Below, piece after piece: positions 15,899 through 23,512 of a stretch of 23,512 bases of DNA. Origin of the DNA: CAZJJK01 sp964546285 (GTDB taxonomy: Bacteria; Spirochaetota; Spirochaetia; Treponematales; Breznakiellaceae). Position 1 is the stretch's first letter, and each line of letters starts with the position of its first letter. The position numbers and the translations under genes are program-made. Location: positions 1 through 23,512 of the forward strand of contig CAZJJK010000047.1 in the NCBI GenBank assembly GCA_964546285.1. The letters run 5' to 3'. Below the pieces are notes generated by a model. It ran no database searches, was not told the origin of the DNA, and was given only the letters and a program-made list of their open reading frames with translations.

Positions 15899-16924
15899 GT
15901 GCCCCAGCACGAAATAACAATCCCTGGGCCCTTGCTTGACGAAAGAGGACAGCTTCGTGAAGCGGGGTGGGCTCGTCGGCACTTACTCAGTTATGACCGC
16001 GCCTCTATCGCCGCGCCGGCTCGTCGGATTAAGGAATGGGATTATTATTGCGTCTTTGGCGGTGATTTTGGCTTAGCCTTGACGGTCGCGGATAACGCGT
16101 ATGTGGGGCTTGTTTCCGCCACCGTTATAAGCTTGTCGGAAGGCAGAGAAACCACAATGAGCAGGCTTTTACCCCTGCCTATGGGTTCCCTCGGTCTCGC
16201 GCCTCATGTTGGTAAGAGCGATGTAAAAATACGTCTAAAAAAATACTCAATGGATTTCGCCGTACTGGAGGGGAGCCGTCTGCTACGTGTGGATATTCCG
16301 GATTTTGACCGAGGCGCGGGTTTACGCGGCGCCCTAGTGCTGACCGCTCGGCCCCTCGCCGAAGCCATAGTAACCGCCATCCCTTGGCGTAAAAAACCTA
16401 AGTTGTTCTATTATAACCATAAAATAAACTGCATGGATGTCGAGGGCGTCGTTCAATACGGCGACGCTCGTTTGGTCTTTCATAAAGGGCAGGCTTTCGC
16501 GTGTTTGGACTGGGGACGTGGTGTTTGGCCATATTCCGGCGTCTGGTATTGGGCTTCCGCCTCAGGTCTTATTGATGGCAAGTCTTTTGGTTTTAATCTG
16601 GGCTATGGCTTTGGCGATATCTCGGCCGGAACCGAAAACGCTATTTTTTATGAAGGACGGATCCATAAACTGGGTCTTGTCACTTTTCAACTAAACTCAC
16701 GCGATTTTATGGAAAGCTGGCGTTTTGTTGACGATGAAGGGCGTTTGGACCTGCGTTTGGATCCTGTCGTTGATAGGCAGTCCGCTTCCAGTTTTTTTAT
16801 ATACTCATCGGTTCAACATCAATTGTTTGGGCATTTTTCTGGAAGGCTTACCCTGGATGATGGGCGGGTCCTTGAATTCTCTGGACTGCCCGGTTTCGCC
16901 GAGAAAGTTAAGAATCACTGGTAA
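15899..16924 (+). CDS. DUF2804 family protein
   Basis: A 341-residue protein recognised as DUF2804 by its ordered motifs: ITIPGPLLDERGQLREAGWA at the N-terminus, RIKEWDYYCV, LDWGRGVWPYSGVWYWASASG, FGFNLGYGFGD, and a C-terminal HQLFGHFSG. The family has no assigned biochemical function; it is beta-rich and resembles lipocalin-like AttH/hydroxyneurosporene-synthase folds by general pattern (weak inference). No signal peptide is visible. The start is GTG 15899, five bases after AAGG. It is last in the FecR operon; the six-base gap to DUF2147 implies co-transcription. Confidence 0.85.
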   Translation: MPQHEITIPGPLLDERGQLREAGWARRHLLSYDRASIAAPARRIKEWDYYCVFGGDFGLALTVADNAYVGLVSATVISLSEGRETTMSRLLPLPMGSLGLAPHVGKSDVKIRLKKYSMDFAVLEGSRLLRVDIPDFDRGAGLRGALVLTARPLAEAIVTAIPWRKKPKLFYYNHKINCMDVEGVVQYGDARLVFHKGQAFACLDWGRGVWPYSGVWYWASASGLIDGKSFGFNLGYGFGDISAGTENAIFYEGRIHKLGLVTFQLNSRDFMESWRFVDDEGRLDLRLDPVVDRQSASSFFIYSSVQHQLFGHFSGRLTLDDGRVLEFSGLPGFAEKVKNHW

Positions 16925-17063
16925 ACGCTGTCGGTATCGAGCTTTTAAACACGTTGACGATGAAGTTAAGATACATACATCAGAGTCGATTTTAAAAGCC
17001 TCGGACTAATGAAAGCGGTTCAACTCTTTTAAAACGATAACAGCCCCGTGCGGGAATAAAGTT

Positions 17064-17531
17064 TTAGCTGGCGGAGTCTATCGTTACCGAACATGGTTTG
17101 CCGTCGGTAATGGCCAATAAACGCTCATAGCTTAATGGTACGCCAGTGGCGTCGTTACCGGCCGCTGGATATATCAACGGCCAGCTTTTTAAACTGTCAT
17201 CCAAATAGATTGGTATATTTTCTATGGCGAAAGGGCAGACGCCGCCGGGGCGGTAGCCGGTTGCCCTTTCCGTATCGTCGGGTTTCGCGAGAGAGCATTT
17301 TTCGCCGACTAAACGTTTGACAGCCCCGGATGATATTTTCTTATCGCCGGCGCAGACGATCAAGGCGAAACGACCGGAAGCGGCCTTAAACAATAAGCTT
17401 TTTGCGATTTGTCCGCGCTCAACGCCGATTCTTTCCGCCGCCGAATCCACGGTCGGCGTTGAACCACTTTCGAATTCCAAGGCCTTAAGCCCCCATGCGT
17501 CAAGAACAGCGCGAACTTTGTCCGGTATCAT
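17064..17531 (-). CDS. YbaK/EbsC-type aminoacyl-tRNA deacylase (ProRS editing-domain family)
   Basis: A 155-residue stand-alone editing domain that hydrolyses mischarged tRNA (Cys-tRNA-Pro or Ala-tRNA-Pro in characterised relatives). The catalytic lysine region is present (IAKSLLFK), with GDKKIS, and the signature loop TGYRPGGVCPFAI. N-terminal STPTVDSAAERIGV matches the family. Length is normal and no extra domain is present. Precise tRNA specificity cannot be read from the sequence. The start ATG 17531 lies six bases after a -10, without a Shine-Dalgarno, so it is probably leaderless. It is divergent from gltX, across a 427-bp spacer. Confidence 0.9.
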   Translation of the reverse strand: MIPDKVRAVLDAWGLKALEFESGSTPTVDSAAERIGVERGQIAKSLLFKAASGRFALIVCAGDKKISSGAVKRLVGEKCSLAKPDDTERATGYRPGGVCPFAIENIPIYLDDSLKSWPLIYPAAGNDATGVPLSYERLLAITDGKPCSVTIDSAS

Positions 17532-17537
17532 AGCCTA

Positions 17538-17567
17538 AAAATAGCTGGAATTCGGCGCGCGCTTCAA
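17538..17567 (-). promoter_or_regulatory. Leaderless promoter for the ybaK-like gene
   Basis: On the - strand, -35 TTGAAG (17567-17562) and -10 TATTTT (17543-17538) are 18 bp apart, with six bases between the -10 and the ATG. No Shine-Dalgarno is present. Confidence 0.5.
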
Positions 17568-17694
17568 GCGGTATGACTGTCTTTTTTTGGTTAGCGGAAA
17601 TAAATGGATAATCAGGCCCAGAATATCGCTACTGAAAGTTAAGTTGTGGACAAAAAAGGCTGGGTAGAGCTGGTTTCGCCTTAAACTAAGTGGC

Positions 17695-17705
17695 TATAGT
17701 ATAGT
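17695..17705 (+). promoter_or_regulatory. Possible gltX promoter (-10 TATAGTATAGT)
   Basis: The same doubled TATAGT block occurs in the FecR promoter at 14270-14280. No good -35 lies 16-18 bp upstream. If used, it would give gltX a leader of roughly 250 bases. Confidence 0.35.
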
Positions 17706-17740
17706 ACAAGTTGTTGAGGATAAAAGAACGCTTGAAGTAG

Positions 17741-17767
17741 TCGCGACAGAATTGGTTGCGGTATAAA
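17741..17767. repeat. Diverged copy of the repeat at 203-229
   Basis: The core ACAGAATTGG is identical and 21 of 27 aligned positions match 203-229, in the same orientation. Both copies lie in non-coding, AT-richer DNA. Confidence 0.45.
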
Positions 17768-17906
17768 CGCGATACGGCTAATAGCTTTGGCGCTTAATCT
17801 TTTTCAGCGAATTCGCTACACTCTTAGCGGATGGTGAAGCCTGAATCTATTTCACTCGCTTTAGATTGTATGAAGATAATATTTCCAAGGCAAGACTGTG
17901 AAATAC

Positions 17907-17935
17907 TCTTTCAAAAGTAAGCTACTTTTGAAAGA
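17907..17935 (+). promoter_or_regulatory. Hairpin in the gltX leader
   Basis: A 13-bp perfect stem, TCTTTCAAAAGTA pairing with its reverse complement, closes a three-base loop. It ends 23 bases before the gltX ATG and just upstream of its AAGGAG. No T run follows, so it is not a plain terminator; it could be an operator or an mRNA leader element. Confidence 0.55.
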
Positions 17936-17958
17936 ATAATAGTCTATAAGGAGTATTT

Positions 17959-19446
17959 ATGACTGTCCGCGTCCGCTACGCTCCCTCCCCAACCGGATTG
18001 CAGCATATTGGGGGTGTTCGTACCGCCTTATTCAATTATTTATATACCCGGTCCGTGGGCGGTGTTTTTATACTTCGCTTAGAGGATACCGATCAAACCC
18101 GCCGAACGGATGAAGCGGTTCAAAATATATACGATACTTTCCGTTGGCTTGGCATCCAATGGGATGAGGGGCCGGATGTGGGAGGGCCTATGGGACCCTA
18201 TGTCCAATCGGAACGAACGGAATTATACCAGTCCTATGCCAAGCGATTATTGGAAGCGGATCATGCCTATCGTTGTTTCTGTTCCTCTGATCGTCTTGAT
18301 CAAGTCCGCGCCGACCGTGAAGCCGCGAAATCAAGCGAAAGCGGATATGACAGGCATTGCCGTTCTCTGTCAAAAGAAGAGGCTGAGCGGCGCGCCGCCG
18401 ACGGGGAGCCCTTTGTTGTCCGCTTAAAAATTCCTTTGGGTCAAAGCACGCGTTTTAAAGATCGCTTGCTTGGGGAAATTGAGTGGAAGAATGATGATAT
18501 AAATCCCGATCCTGTCTTATTAAAGTCCGATGGTTTTCCCACCTATCATCTTGCCAATGTCGTTGACGATCATCTGATGAAAATTAGCCATGTTATGCGC
18601 GCCCAGGAGTGGTTGCCGTCAACGCCATTGCATTGCATTATTTATAAGGCCTTTGGCTGGGAGCCGCCCGAGTTTTGCCATTTGCCCATGGTTATGGGTC
18701 AGGATGGTAAGAAGCTCAGCAAGAGGCACGGGGCGACCAGTGTCGATGAATTCCGTCGTCAGGGTTACTTGCCGGAAGCGCTGATCAATTATATAGCCTT
18801 ATTAGGCGCCTCCTATGAGGAAGGCCGGGATATATACGCTTTAGGCGACTTAGCCTCGGCTTTCAGCCTTGACAAGCTGACGAAGGCGCCGGCCGTTTTT
18901 GATTATCAAAAACTTGAATGGTTTAACGGTCAATATATTCGCTCCAAAACCGATGAGGCTTTGGCCGCGCTGATTATGCCTATCGCCGTTAGCTCCGGTC
19001 TTTTTGGCGGGGAGGGCCGCGATCCTAGTGAGGCTCAGGCCGAAAAATTCCGTTTGGCGATGTCTTTAGTGAAGGAGCGCGCCTCCTTCCTGGGCGATAT
19101 TCCGGAAAAACTCAAATACCTCTTTTCCGAGCCGGCTCTCCCGCCTCCCGCTGAATTTTTTCCAAAAAAAGCTGACCTGGCAAAAACCATACGATTGCTG
19201 CGGACGGCGCGGCCTATAGTTGGCGCTATGGCCGTTGAGACGGAAGAGGCCGCCGAGGAGCGGGTTAAAACCTTGGCCGCTGAAAGTGGAGATAAATTGG
19301 GCGATCTATTGATGCCTCTTCGTGTCGCCATCACCGGTGCTAGGGTAAGTCCCCCCTTGTTTGGGTCTTTACGTCTGCTCGGTCCGGATATAGCTCTAGC
19401 GCGGGTGGACGCCGCCCTCGGTATTCTGGAAGCCTCGGCGGAATAA
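17959..19446 (+). CDS. gltX: Glutamyl-tRNA synthetase
   Basis: A 495-residue class I aminoacyl-tRNA synthetase that charges tRNA-Glu in the cytoplasm. The HIGH-like signature is HIGG at residues 16-19 in YAPSPTGLQHIGGVRTALFN, and the KMSKS-like loop is KKLSKRHGA. RLEDTDQTR and the LPMVMGQDGKKLS region are typical. The C-terminal anticodon-binding helical part is present, and length is normal for a bacterial GluRS. The start is ATG 17959, seven bases after AAGGAG. The gene is convergent with dnaE, with only three bases between their stop codons. Confidence 0.97.
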   Translation: MTVRVRYAPSPTGLQHIGGVRTALFNYLYTRSVGGVFILRLEDTDQTRRTDEAVQNIYDTFRWLGIQWDEGPDVGGPMGPYVQSERTELYQSYAKRLLEADHAYRCFCSSDRLDQVRADREAAKSSESGYDRHCRSLSKEEAERRAADGEPFVVRLKIPLGQSTRFKDRLLGEIEWKNDDINPDPVLLKSDGFPTYHLANVVDDHLMKISHVMRAQEWLPSTPLHCIIYKAFGWEPPEFCHLPMVMGQDGKKLSKRHGATSVDEFRRQGYLPEALINYIALLGASYEEGRDIYALGDLASAFSLDKLTKAPAVFDYQKLEWFNGQYIRSKTDEALAALIMPIAVSSGLFGGEGRDPSEAQAEKFRLAMSLVKERASFLGDIPEKLKYLFSEPALPPPAEFFPKKADLAKTIRLLRTARPIVGAMAVETEEAAEERVKTLAAESGDKLGDLLMPLRVAITGARVSPPLFGSLRLLGPDIALARVDAALGILEASAE

Positions 19447-19460
19447 AAGCTATTCCCGCC
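19437..19460. terminator. Hairpin spanning the convergent gltX and dnaE stop codons
   Basis: GGCGGAATA (19437-19445) pairs with TATTCCCGCC (19451-19460) with a single bulged base and a five-base loop. It includes both stop codons. There is no T run, so it may stabilise 3' ends rather than act as a full terminator. Confidence 0.4.
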
Positions 19461-22400
19461 AGACTTCCTTGACGCCAGGGAACGATTTAATATATTCAAG
19501 CACGGATTCATCGGCTTTTATACCGATCTGACTGGCTACGCGGATAATATGGTCCGTGCCAACGTCCGTGATATGAAGTAGTATGGCGCAGGGGCCGCTT
19601 TGGTCAAATATAAAATCACGCAAGGGTTGGAGGGTTTCCTCTGATTCAGCCGCGTCGTTTTCCAGTTGAATATGAAGTTCGCGAAAGGATTTTTCCGCGA
19701 GCTCGTCTGGGTCTACCACCGCGTCCACTAAAAAACTAGCTCGTTCTTTATCCTTATCGTTATCCAACTTACCCTGCAGACCAACAATTTGTTCCACCTT
19801 AAGCGTGTCTCTGTACTTCTCCCAAATACCAGGGAAAAAGACCAGGTCCATCTCCCCCCTGTAATCACCCAGCGTGCCAAAGCCCATCCACTTGCCGTTT
19901 TTTGTTTGGTAGGGGCGCAGCGCCTTTATAATGCCGACCAGCATGTATTCTTTACCCTTGGTTCCTCGCTCCGGGTGTGATAAATCCAAACTGACGGAAC
20001 GTTCCCAGGCTTTATGGTATTTATCCATGGGATGTCCGGAGAAATAGAAGCCTAAAAGCTCTTTCTCAATTCTTAGTTTTTCCGTTTGGTCCCAATCGGG
20101 GAAATCCTCAAATTGATAATCGGGAAAGTCTTTTTCGCCGGTTTCCTCGAATAGGCTGGATTGTCCTATTTGAAGATCGGCTTTTTTCGCCTGAGCGTAA
20201 TCAAAGCTACGTTCTAGGTTGCCGATCAGCGTAGCGCGATTTACGCCGAAACTATCAAAGGCGCCGGTGAGGATTAGGGTTTCCACTAATTTACGTCCAA
20301 CTATTCGGCCTTCGGTCCGCTCCAAGAAATCAATAAAGCCGCGATAAGGTCCGCCATTCTGCCTGACCTTCACTATTTCGGCGGCGGCGTTTTCGCCTAG
20401 GCCCTTTATACCCAAGAAGCCGTAAACGATACGATCATCAAAAACCGTAAACCGCGCTTCCGAATGATTCACGTCAGGCGGGTCCAGCGGTATACCCATT
20501 TTTTTCGCTTCATCGATATATTCGGGCAGTTTATCGGTGCTGGCGATCTCGTTCGTCAGGTTGGCGGCCATGAATTCGGCGGGGAAATGGGCTTTTAGGT
20601 AAGCGGTTCGATAAGCGATTACAGCGTAAACCGCCGCATGGCTTTTGTTAAAGCCATATCCAGCAAAGGGTACGAGCATTTCAAAAATATAGTCGGCCTC
20701 ACTGGTTTTGTATCCGCGTTTTTCGGATCCAGCGATAAACTTGGATTTTTCCTTTATCATTTCATCGGCTTTTTTCTTACCCATAGCCCGACGGAGAAGA
20801 TCGGCTTGGCCAAGCGAGTAAGCGGCAATGATTTGCGCTACCTGCATGACCTGTTCTTGGTATACGATTACGCCATAAGTTTCTTCCAATATACCTTTCA
20901 GGTCGGGGTGGGGATACTCAATACTGCCTCTGCCCCATTTGCCGTTAATAAACTTAGGTATATTTTTCATGGGCCCGGGGCGGTAGAGAGCGTTTAGCGC
21001 TATTAGGTCCTCAATGCGGTTGGGCTTTGCTTGTTTTAGAATAGCTTGCATGCCCTGGGATTCAAATTGAAAAACGCAGGTGCTTTTGCCTTCGCCTAAA
21101 AGCTGGTAGGTGGCTTCATCGTTATCATCAAGCGCCTCCACGCTAAAATCCGCCCAAGCGCCGCCACGTTTGCGTATTAGATTTTCGGTGTTTTTTATAA
21201 GCGTTAATGTTTTCAAGCCCAAAAAATCCATTTTTACCAAACCGCAGGCTTCGATCTGGTCCATCGGAAACTGGGTAGCGACTATGCCGGTTTTCGCGTC
21301 TTTAAATAGCGGAACATAGTCGGTTAACGCGGTTTTACCAATAACGATGCCGGCGGCGTGCAAACTAGTATGCCGATTTTTATTTTCCAGCTTTCTAGCG
21401 ATAGAAAAAAGCTCGGTGTATTTGGGGTCCTCGGCGAGCGTCTTTAGGCGGCTTTCCTGCTCAAAGGCTTTTTCCAGCGTTATTTTTGGATCTTCTGGCA
21501 CCAGGGAAGCGATACGGTTAGCTTCCTCATAGGGTATGTCCAACGCCCGCGCCACATCTTTGATGACCGCTTTTGCCTTAAGCGTCCCGAAGGTAATGAT
21601 GGAGCCTACCCGATCCTCGCCGTATTTTTGGGTAACATATTCAATAACCTCGCCGCGGCGCTCATAGCAAAAATCTACGTCAAAATCCGGCATGGAAACG
21701 CGTTCGGGATTCAAGAAACGCTCAAAAAGGAGATTGAAACGCAGAGGATCAAGGTCCGTGATACGCAGCGCGTACGCGACAATAGAACCCGCCCCGGATC
21801 CTCGGCCCGGCCCCACTGGGATGTCATGTTCCTTTGCCCAGTTAATAAAGTCAGCGACAATTAGGAAATAACCGACAAAACCCATTCCGGCGATGACTGA
21901 AAGCTCATAATCAGCTCGTTCGCGGATAGTCGGGGTCAGTTCGGCGTANNNNNNNNNNNNNNNNNNNNNNNNNNNNNNNNNNNNNNNNNNNNNNNNNNNN
22001 NNNNNNNNNNNNNNNNNNNNNNNNNNNNNNNNNNNNNNNNNNNNNNNNTGACTGAAAGCTCATAATCAGCTCGTTCGCGGATAGTCGGGGTCAGTTCGGC
22101 GTACCGGCGGCTCAAGCCCTCGTAGCATAAATGCCGTATATATTCGGCGCTGTCCGTAAAACCAGGAGGCAGGGCAAAATCAGGCAATAGGGGGCCTGGC
22201 GACGGTATGCTTAGCGTGCAGCGTTCGGCGATACGGCGGGTGTTAAGCGCCGCTTCTGGGCGATCGGGAAAAAGCGCCTCCATTTCCTCGGTGCTTTTCA
22301 GATAGAATTGATCGTTCTCAAAGCGTAAGCGATCACTGTCATCTCTTTTTTTATTGGTGCTGATACAAAGAAGTATATCTTGGGCTATATAATCGTCGCG

Positions 22401-23036
22401 GTCGGCGTAATGAAGGTCATTAGTGACGACCAAAGGGATGCCGGTCGCGTCAGCTATTTCAATAAGCCCGGCATTCACTACTTTTTGTTCCGGAATGCCA
22501 TGGTCTTGTAGTTCCAAAAAAAAGTTATCCTTGCCAAGGATAGAGCGAAAACGCCGCGCCTTTTCCCGCGCTTCTTCTTTCTTATCCGCGAGAATCAAAC
22601 TGGGTATTTCACCCGCTAAGCAGGCTGAAAGTCCGATAAGCCCTTCATGGTAGAGGCTGAGCGTCTCTTCATCGATCCTTGGTTTATAGTAAAAGCCTTC
22701 CGTATACGATAAGGAAGACAGCTTAATCAGATTACGATATCCGCTTTCGTTCTGAGCTAGCAGCACCAGATGGTAATATTTGTTTCCTTTTTCGCTGCCG
22801 GCTTTGTCAAAACGCGAAGCGCTTGCCATATAAAATTCACTGCCAATAATGGGCGTGAGCCCGGTGGCTTTAGCTTCCTTATAAAATTTAATGGCGCCGA
22901 AAAGATTGCCGTGGTCCGTAAGGGCAAGATGGGTCATGCCTAAAGACTTGGCTTTTTGTATCAAGTTCGATATTGAGGACGCTCCATCCAGGAGCGAAAA
23001 ATCGGAATGGACATGGAGATGAACAAAAGCTGTCAT
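19450..23036 (-). CDS. dnaE: DNA polymerase III alpha subunit, interrupted only by an assembly gap
   Basis: The replicative polymerase catalytic subunit. Residues about 1-200 form the PHP domain (HVHSDFSLLDG, LALTDHGNLFGAIKFY). Polymerase core motifs are MGFVGYFLIVADFINWAKE, PVGPGRGSGAGS and the catalytic PDFDVDFCYERR, followed by the GYGFNKSHAAVYAVIAYRTAYLKA region and C-terminal HhH and OB-fold segments (YMLVGIIKALR, GFGTLGDYRGEMDLVFFP). The 100 N at 21949-22048 are flanked by identical 55-bp copies; removing the gap and one copy joins YELSV to IAGMGF in frame, giving 3432 bases and 1143 residues, a normal length. Its ATG at 23036 lies eight bases after TATAGT, without a Shine-Dalgarno. It is DnaE-type, with no exonuclease insertion as in PolC. 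Confidence 0.96.
21894..22103. other. Scaffold gap (100 N) flanked by identical 55-bp sequence
   Basis: Bases 21894-21948 and 22049-22103 are the same 55 bases in the same orientation, on either side of exactly 100 N (21949-22048). This is the signature of two contigs that overlap but were joined with a fixed-size gap. The true genome most likely has one copy and no gap here. Confidence 0.93.
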
Positions 23037-23044
23037 GGGGCTTA

Positions 23045-23074
23045 ACTATACTAGCGCTTGGTTAAGGGACGCAA
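23045..23074 (-). promoter_or_regulatory. Leaderless promoter for dnaE
   Basis: On the - strand, -35 TTGCGT (23074-23069) and -10 TATAGT (23050-23045) are 18 bp apart. Eight bases separate the -10 from ATG 23036, giving a leader of about zero to two bases. Confidence 0.55.
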
Positions 23075-23214
23075 GATGCGGGGCTCCCGATTCGCTTAAT
23101 CATGAATACTGTTCGTGTATCCAAAAACATGCACGCTACCGGCCTCGCGTCCCCCATGATACAAAGTTATATGCGATGTATTAGGGGAAACCCGTTTTGA
23201 GTGGAGCAATAATC

Positions 23215-23512
23215 ATGAGCGCAAAATCGCGGGAAAGAATCATTAAGGACAATGTAACTTCATACGCCTTTCTTATACCTTGGCTGCTAGGGTTTTTTGT
23301 GCTGACTCTGTACCCGATGATTTATTCCTTGTACCTGTCTTTTACAGACTTTAATATTTTACAGCCGCCAAAATGGGCTGGCCTGCGGAATTTTTTTGTT
23401 ATGTTTGGTGGCAGCGCGGACTTTCCCAGGGATGACCGTTTTCTTAACTCCTTATTTGTTACTTTACGTTTTGTTTTTATATCAGTCCCAATGAAACTGG
23501 CCTTCGCCTTGG
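23215..23512 (+). CDS. Sugar ABC transporter permease, MalF/UgpA type (3' end outside window)
   Basis: The first 99 codons of an inner-membrane permease run off the window edge. A short basic N-terminus (MSAKSRERI) precedes a first membrane helix, YAFLIPWLLGFFVLTLYPMI, then the family-typical SLYLSFTDFNILQPPKWAGL and a second helix starting near FLNSLFVTLRFVFISVPMKL. This matches the first permease of carbohydrate ABC importers (binding-protein-dependent transport, family CUT1). GGAG lies eight bases before the ATG. The rest of the operon, such as a second permease and a binding protein, would be expected to the right. The substrate cannot be told. It is divergent from dnaE. Confidence 0.88.
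   Translation, partial: MSAKSRERIIKDNVTSYAFLIPWLLGFFVLTLYPMIYSLYLSFTDFNILQPPKWAGLRNFFVMFGGSADFPRDDRFLNSLFVTLRFVFISVPMKLAFAL

Larger units (their letters stand above)
17532..17958. other. 427-bp intergenic region upstream of gltX
   Basis: I see no gene in it. It holds the ybaK-like promoter (17538-17567), a doubled TATAGT element at 17695-17705, the diverged repeat at 17741-17767, a 12-bp palindrome AGCGAATTCGCT (17806-17817), and a strong hairpin at 17907-17935 next to gltX. It is more AT-rich than the flanking genes. No tRNA-like cloverleaf was recognised. Confidence 0.6.

Noticed and set aside
16925..17063. Terminator between the DUF2804 gene and the ybaK-like gene
   Set aside because: The only candidate is a 4-bp stem (CCCG/CGGG near 17045-17054) with no adjacent T run.
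19450..21885. A separate, truncated 811-residue polymerase gene
   Set aside because: It is the 3' part of dnaE; the break is created by the N gap and the duplicated flank.
23100..23214. Promoter and operator for the ABC permease
   Set aside because: TATATG and TATTAG blocks exist near 23171-23183, but no convincing -35 or palindrome could be fixed.

Overview
The window looks like a chromosomal segment of a spirochaete, most likely Treponema-like. This is inferred from gene content and family recall: FkpA-type FKBP lipoproteins, a FecR-domain envelope protein, DUF2147 and DUF2804 proteins, a very large fused acyl-CoA dehydratase activase, and a CotH-type secreted kinase. No rRNA is present to prove it. 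I found no tRNA, CRISPR array, phage or intact insertion sequence. A short dispersed repeat occurs at the left edge and again near 17.75 kb.

Layout. At 1-287 there is an AT-richer edge with the tail of an unidentified reading frame, an inverted repeat, and a promoter plus operator. At 288-3087 (+) a GntR/FCD regulator overlaps the start of a DUF2264 protein, possibly a glycoside hydrolase of uronic-acid-containing glycans. A strong bidirectional terminator lies at 3177-3216. At 3270-7721 (-) is a 1483-residue activase with two ATPase domains. At 7843-9524 (-) are two tandem paralogous FKBP prolyl isomerases, one a probable lipoprotein and one exported, each with its own matched promoter and 5' hairpin. 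At 9718-11721 (-) is a secreted CotH-family protein. At 11758-14143 (-) a hypothetical protein is translationally coupled to a variant MurD. At 14289-16924 (+) is an operon of FecR-domain, DUF2147 and DUF2804 proteins. At 17064-17531 (-) is a YbaK/EbsC tRNA editing protein. At 17959-19446 (+) is glutamyl-tRNA synthetase, convergent with dnaE at 19450-23036 (-). At 23215 (+) a sugar ABC transporter permease begins and runs off the window.

Two results matter most for a reader. First, dnaE appears broken only because of a scaffolding gap of 100 N. The same 55 bp flank the gap on both sides, and collapsing them restores one 1143-residue frame. Second, at least five genes (the 13.2-14.1 kb hypothetical gene, FecR, CotH, ybaK-like and dnaE) have a recognisable -35/-10 pair placed so that transcription should begin at or within about two bases of the start codon, with no Shine-Dalgarno sequence. 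Operon-internal genes and several others do have Shine-Dalgarno sequences. This suggests that leaderless transcription is common here.

No obviously new multi-gene system is visible. The less explained parts are the GntR/DUF2264 pair, the orphan activase with no dehydratase beside it, the paired FKBP genes with 5'-terminal palindromes, and the FecR/DUF2147/DUF2804 cluster, which has no sigma factor nearby.
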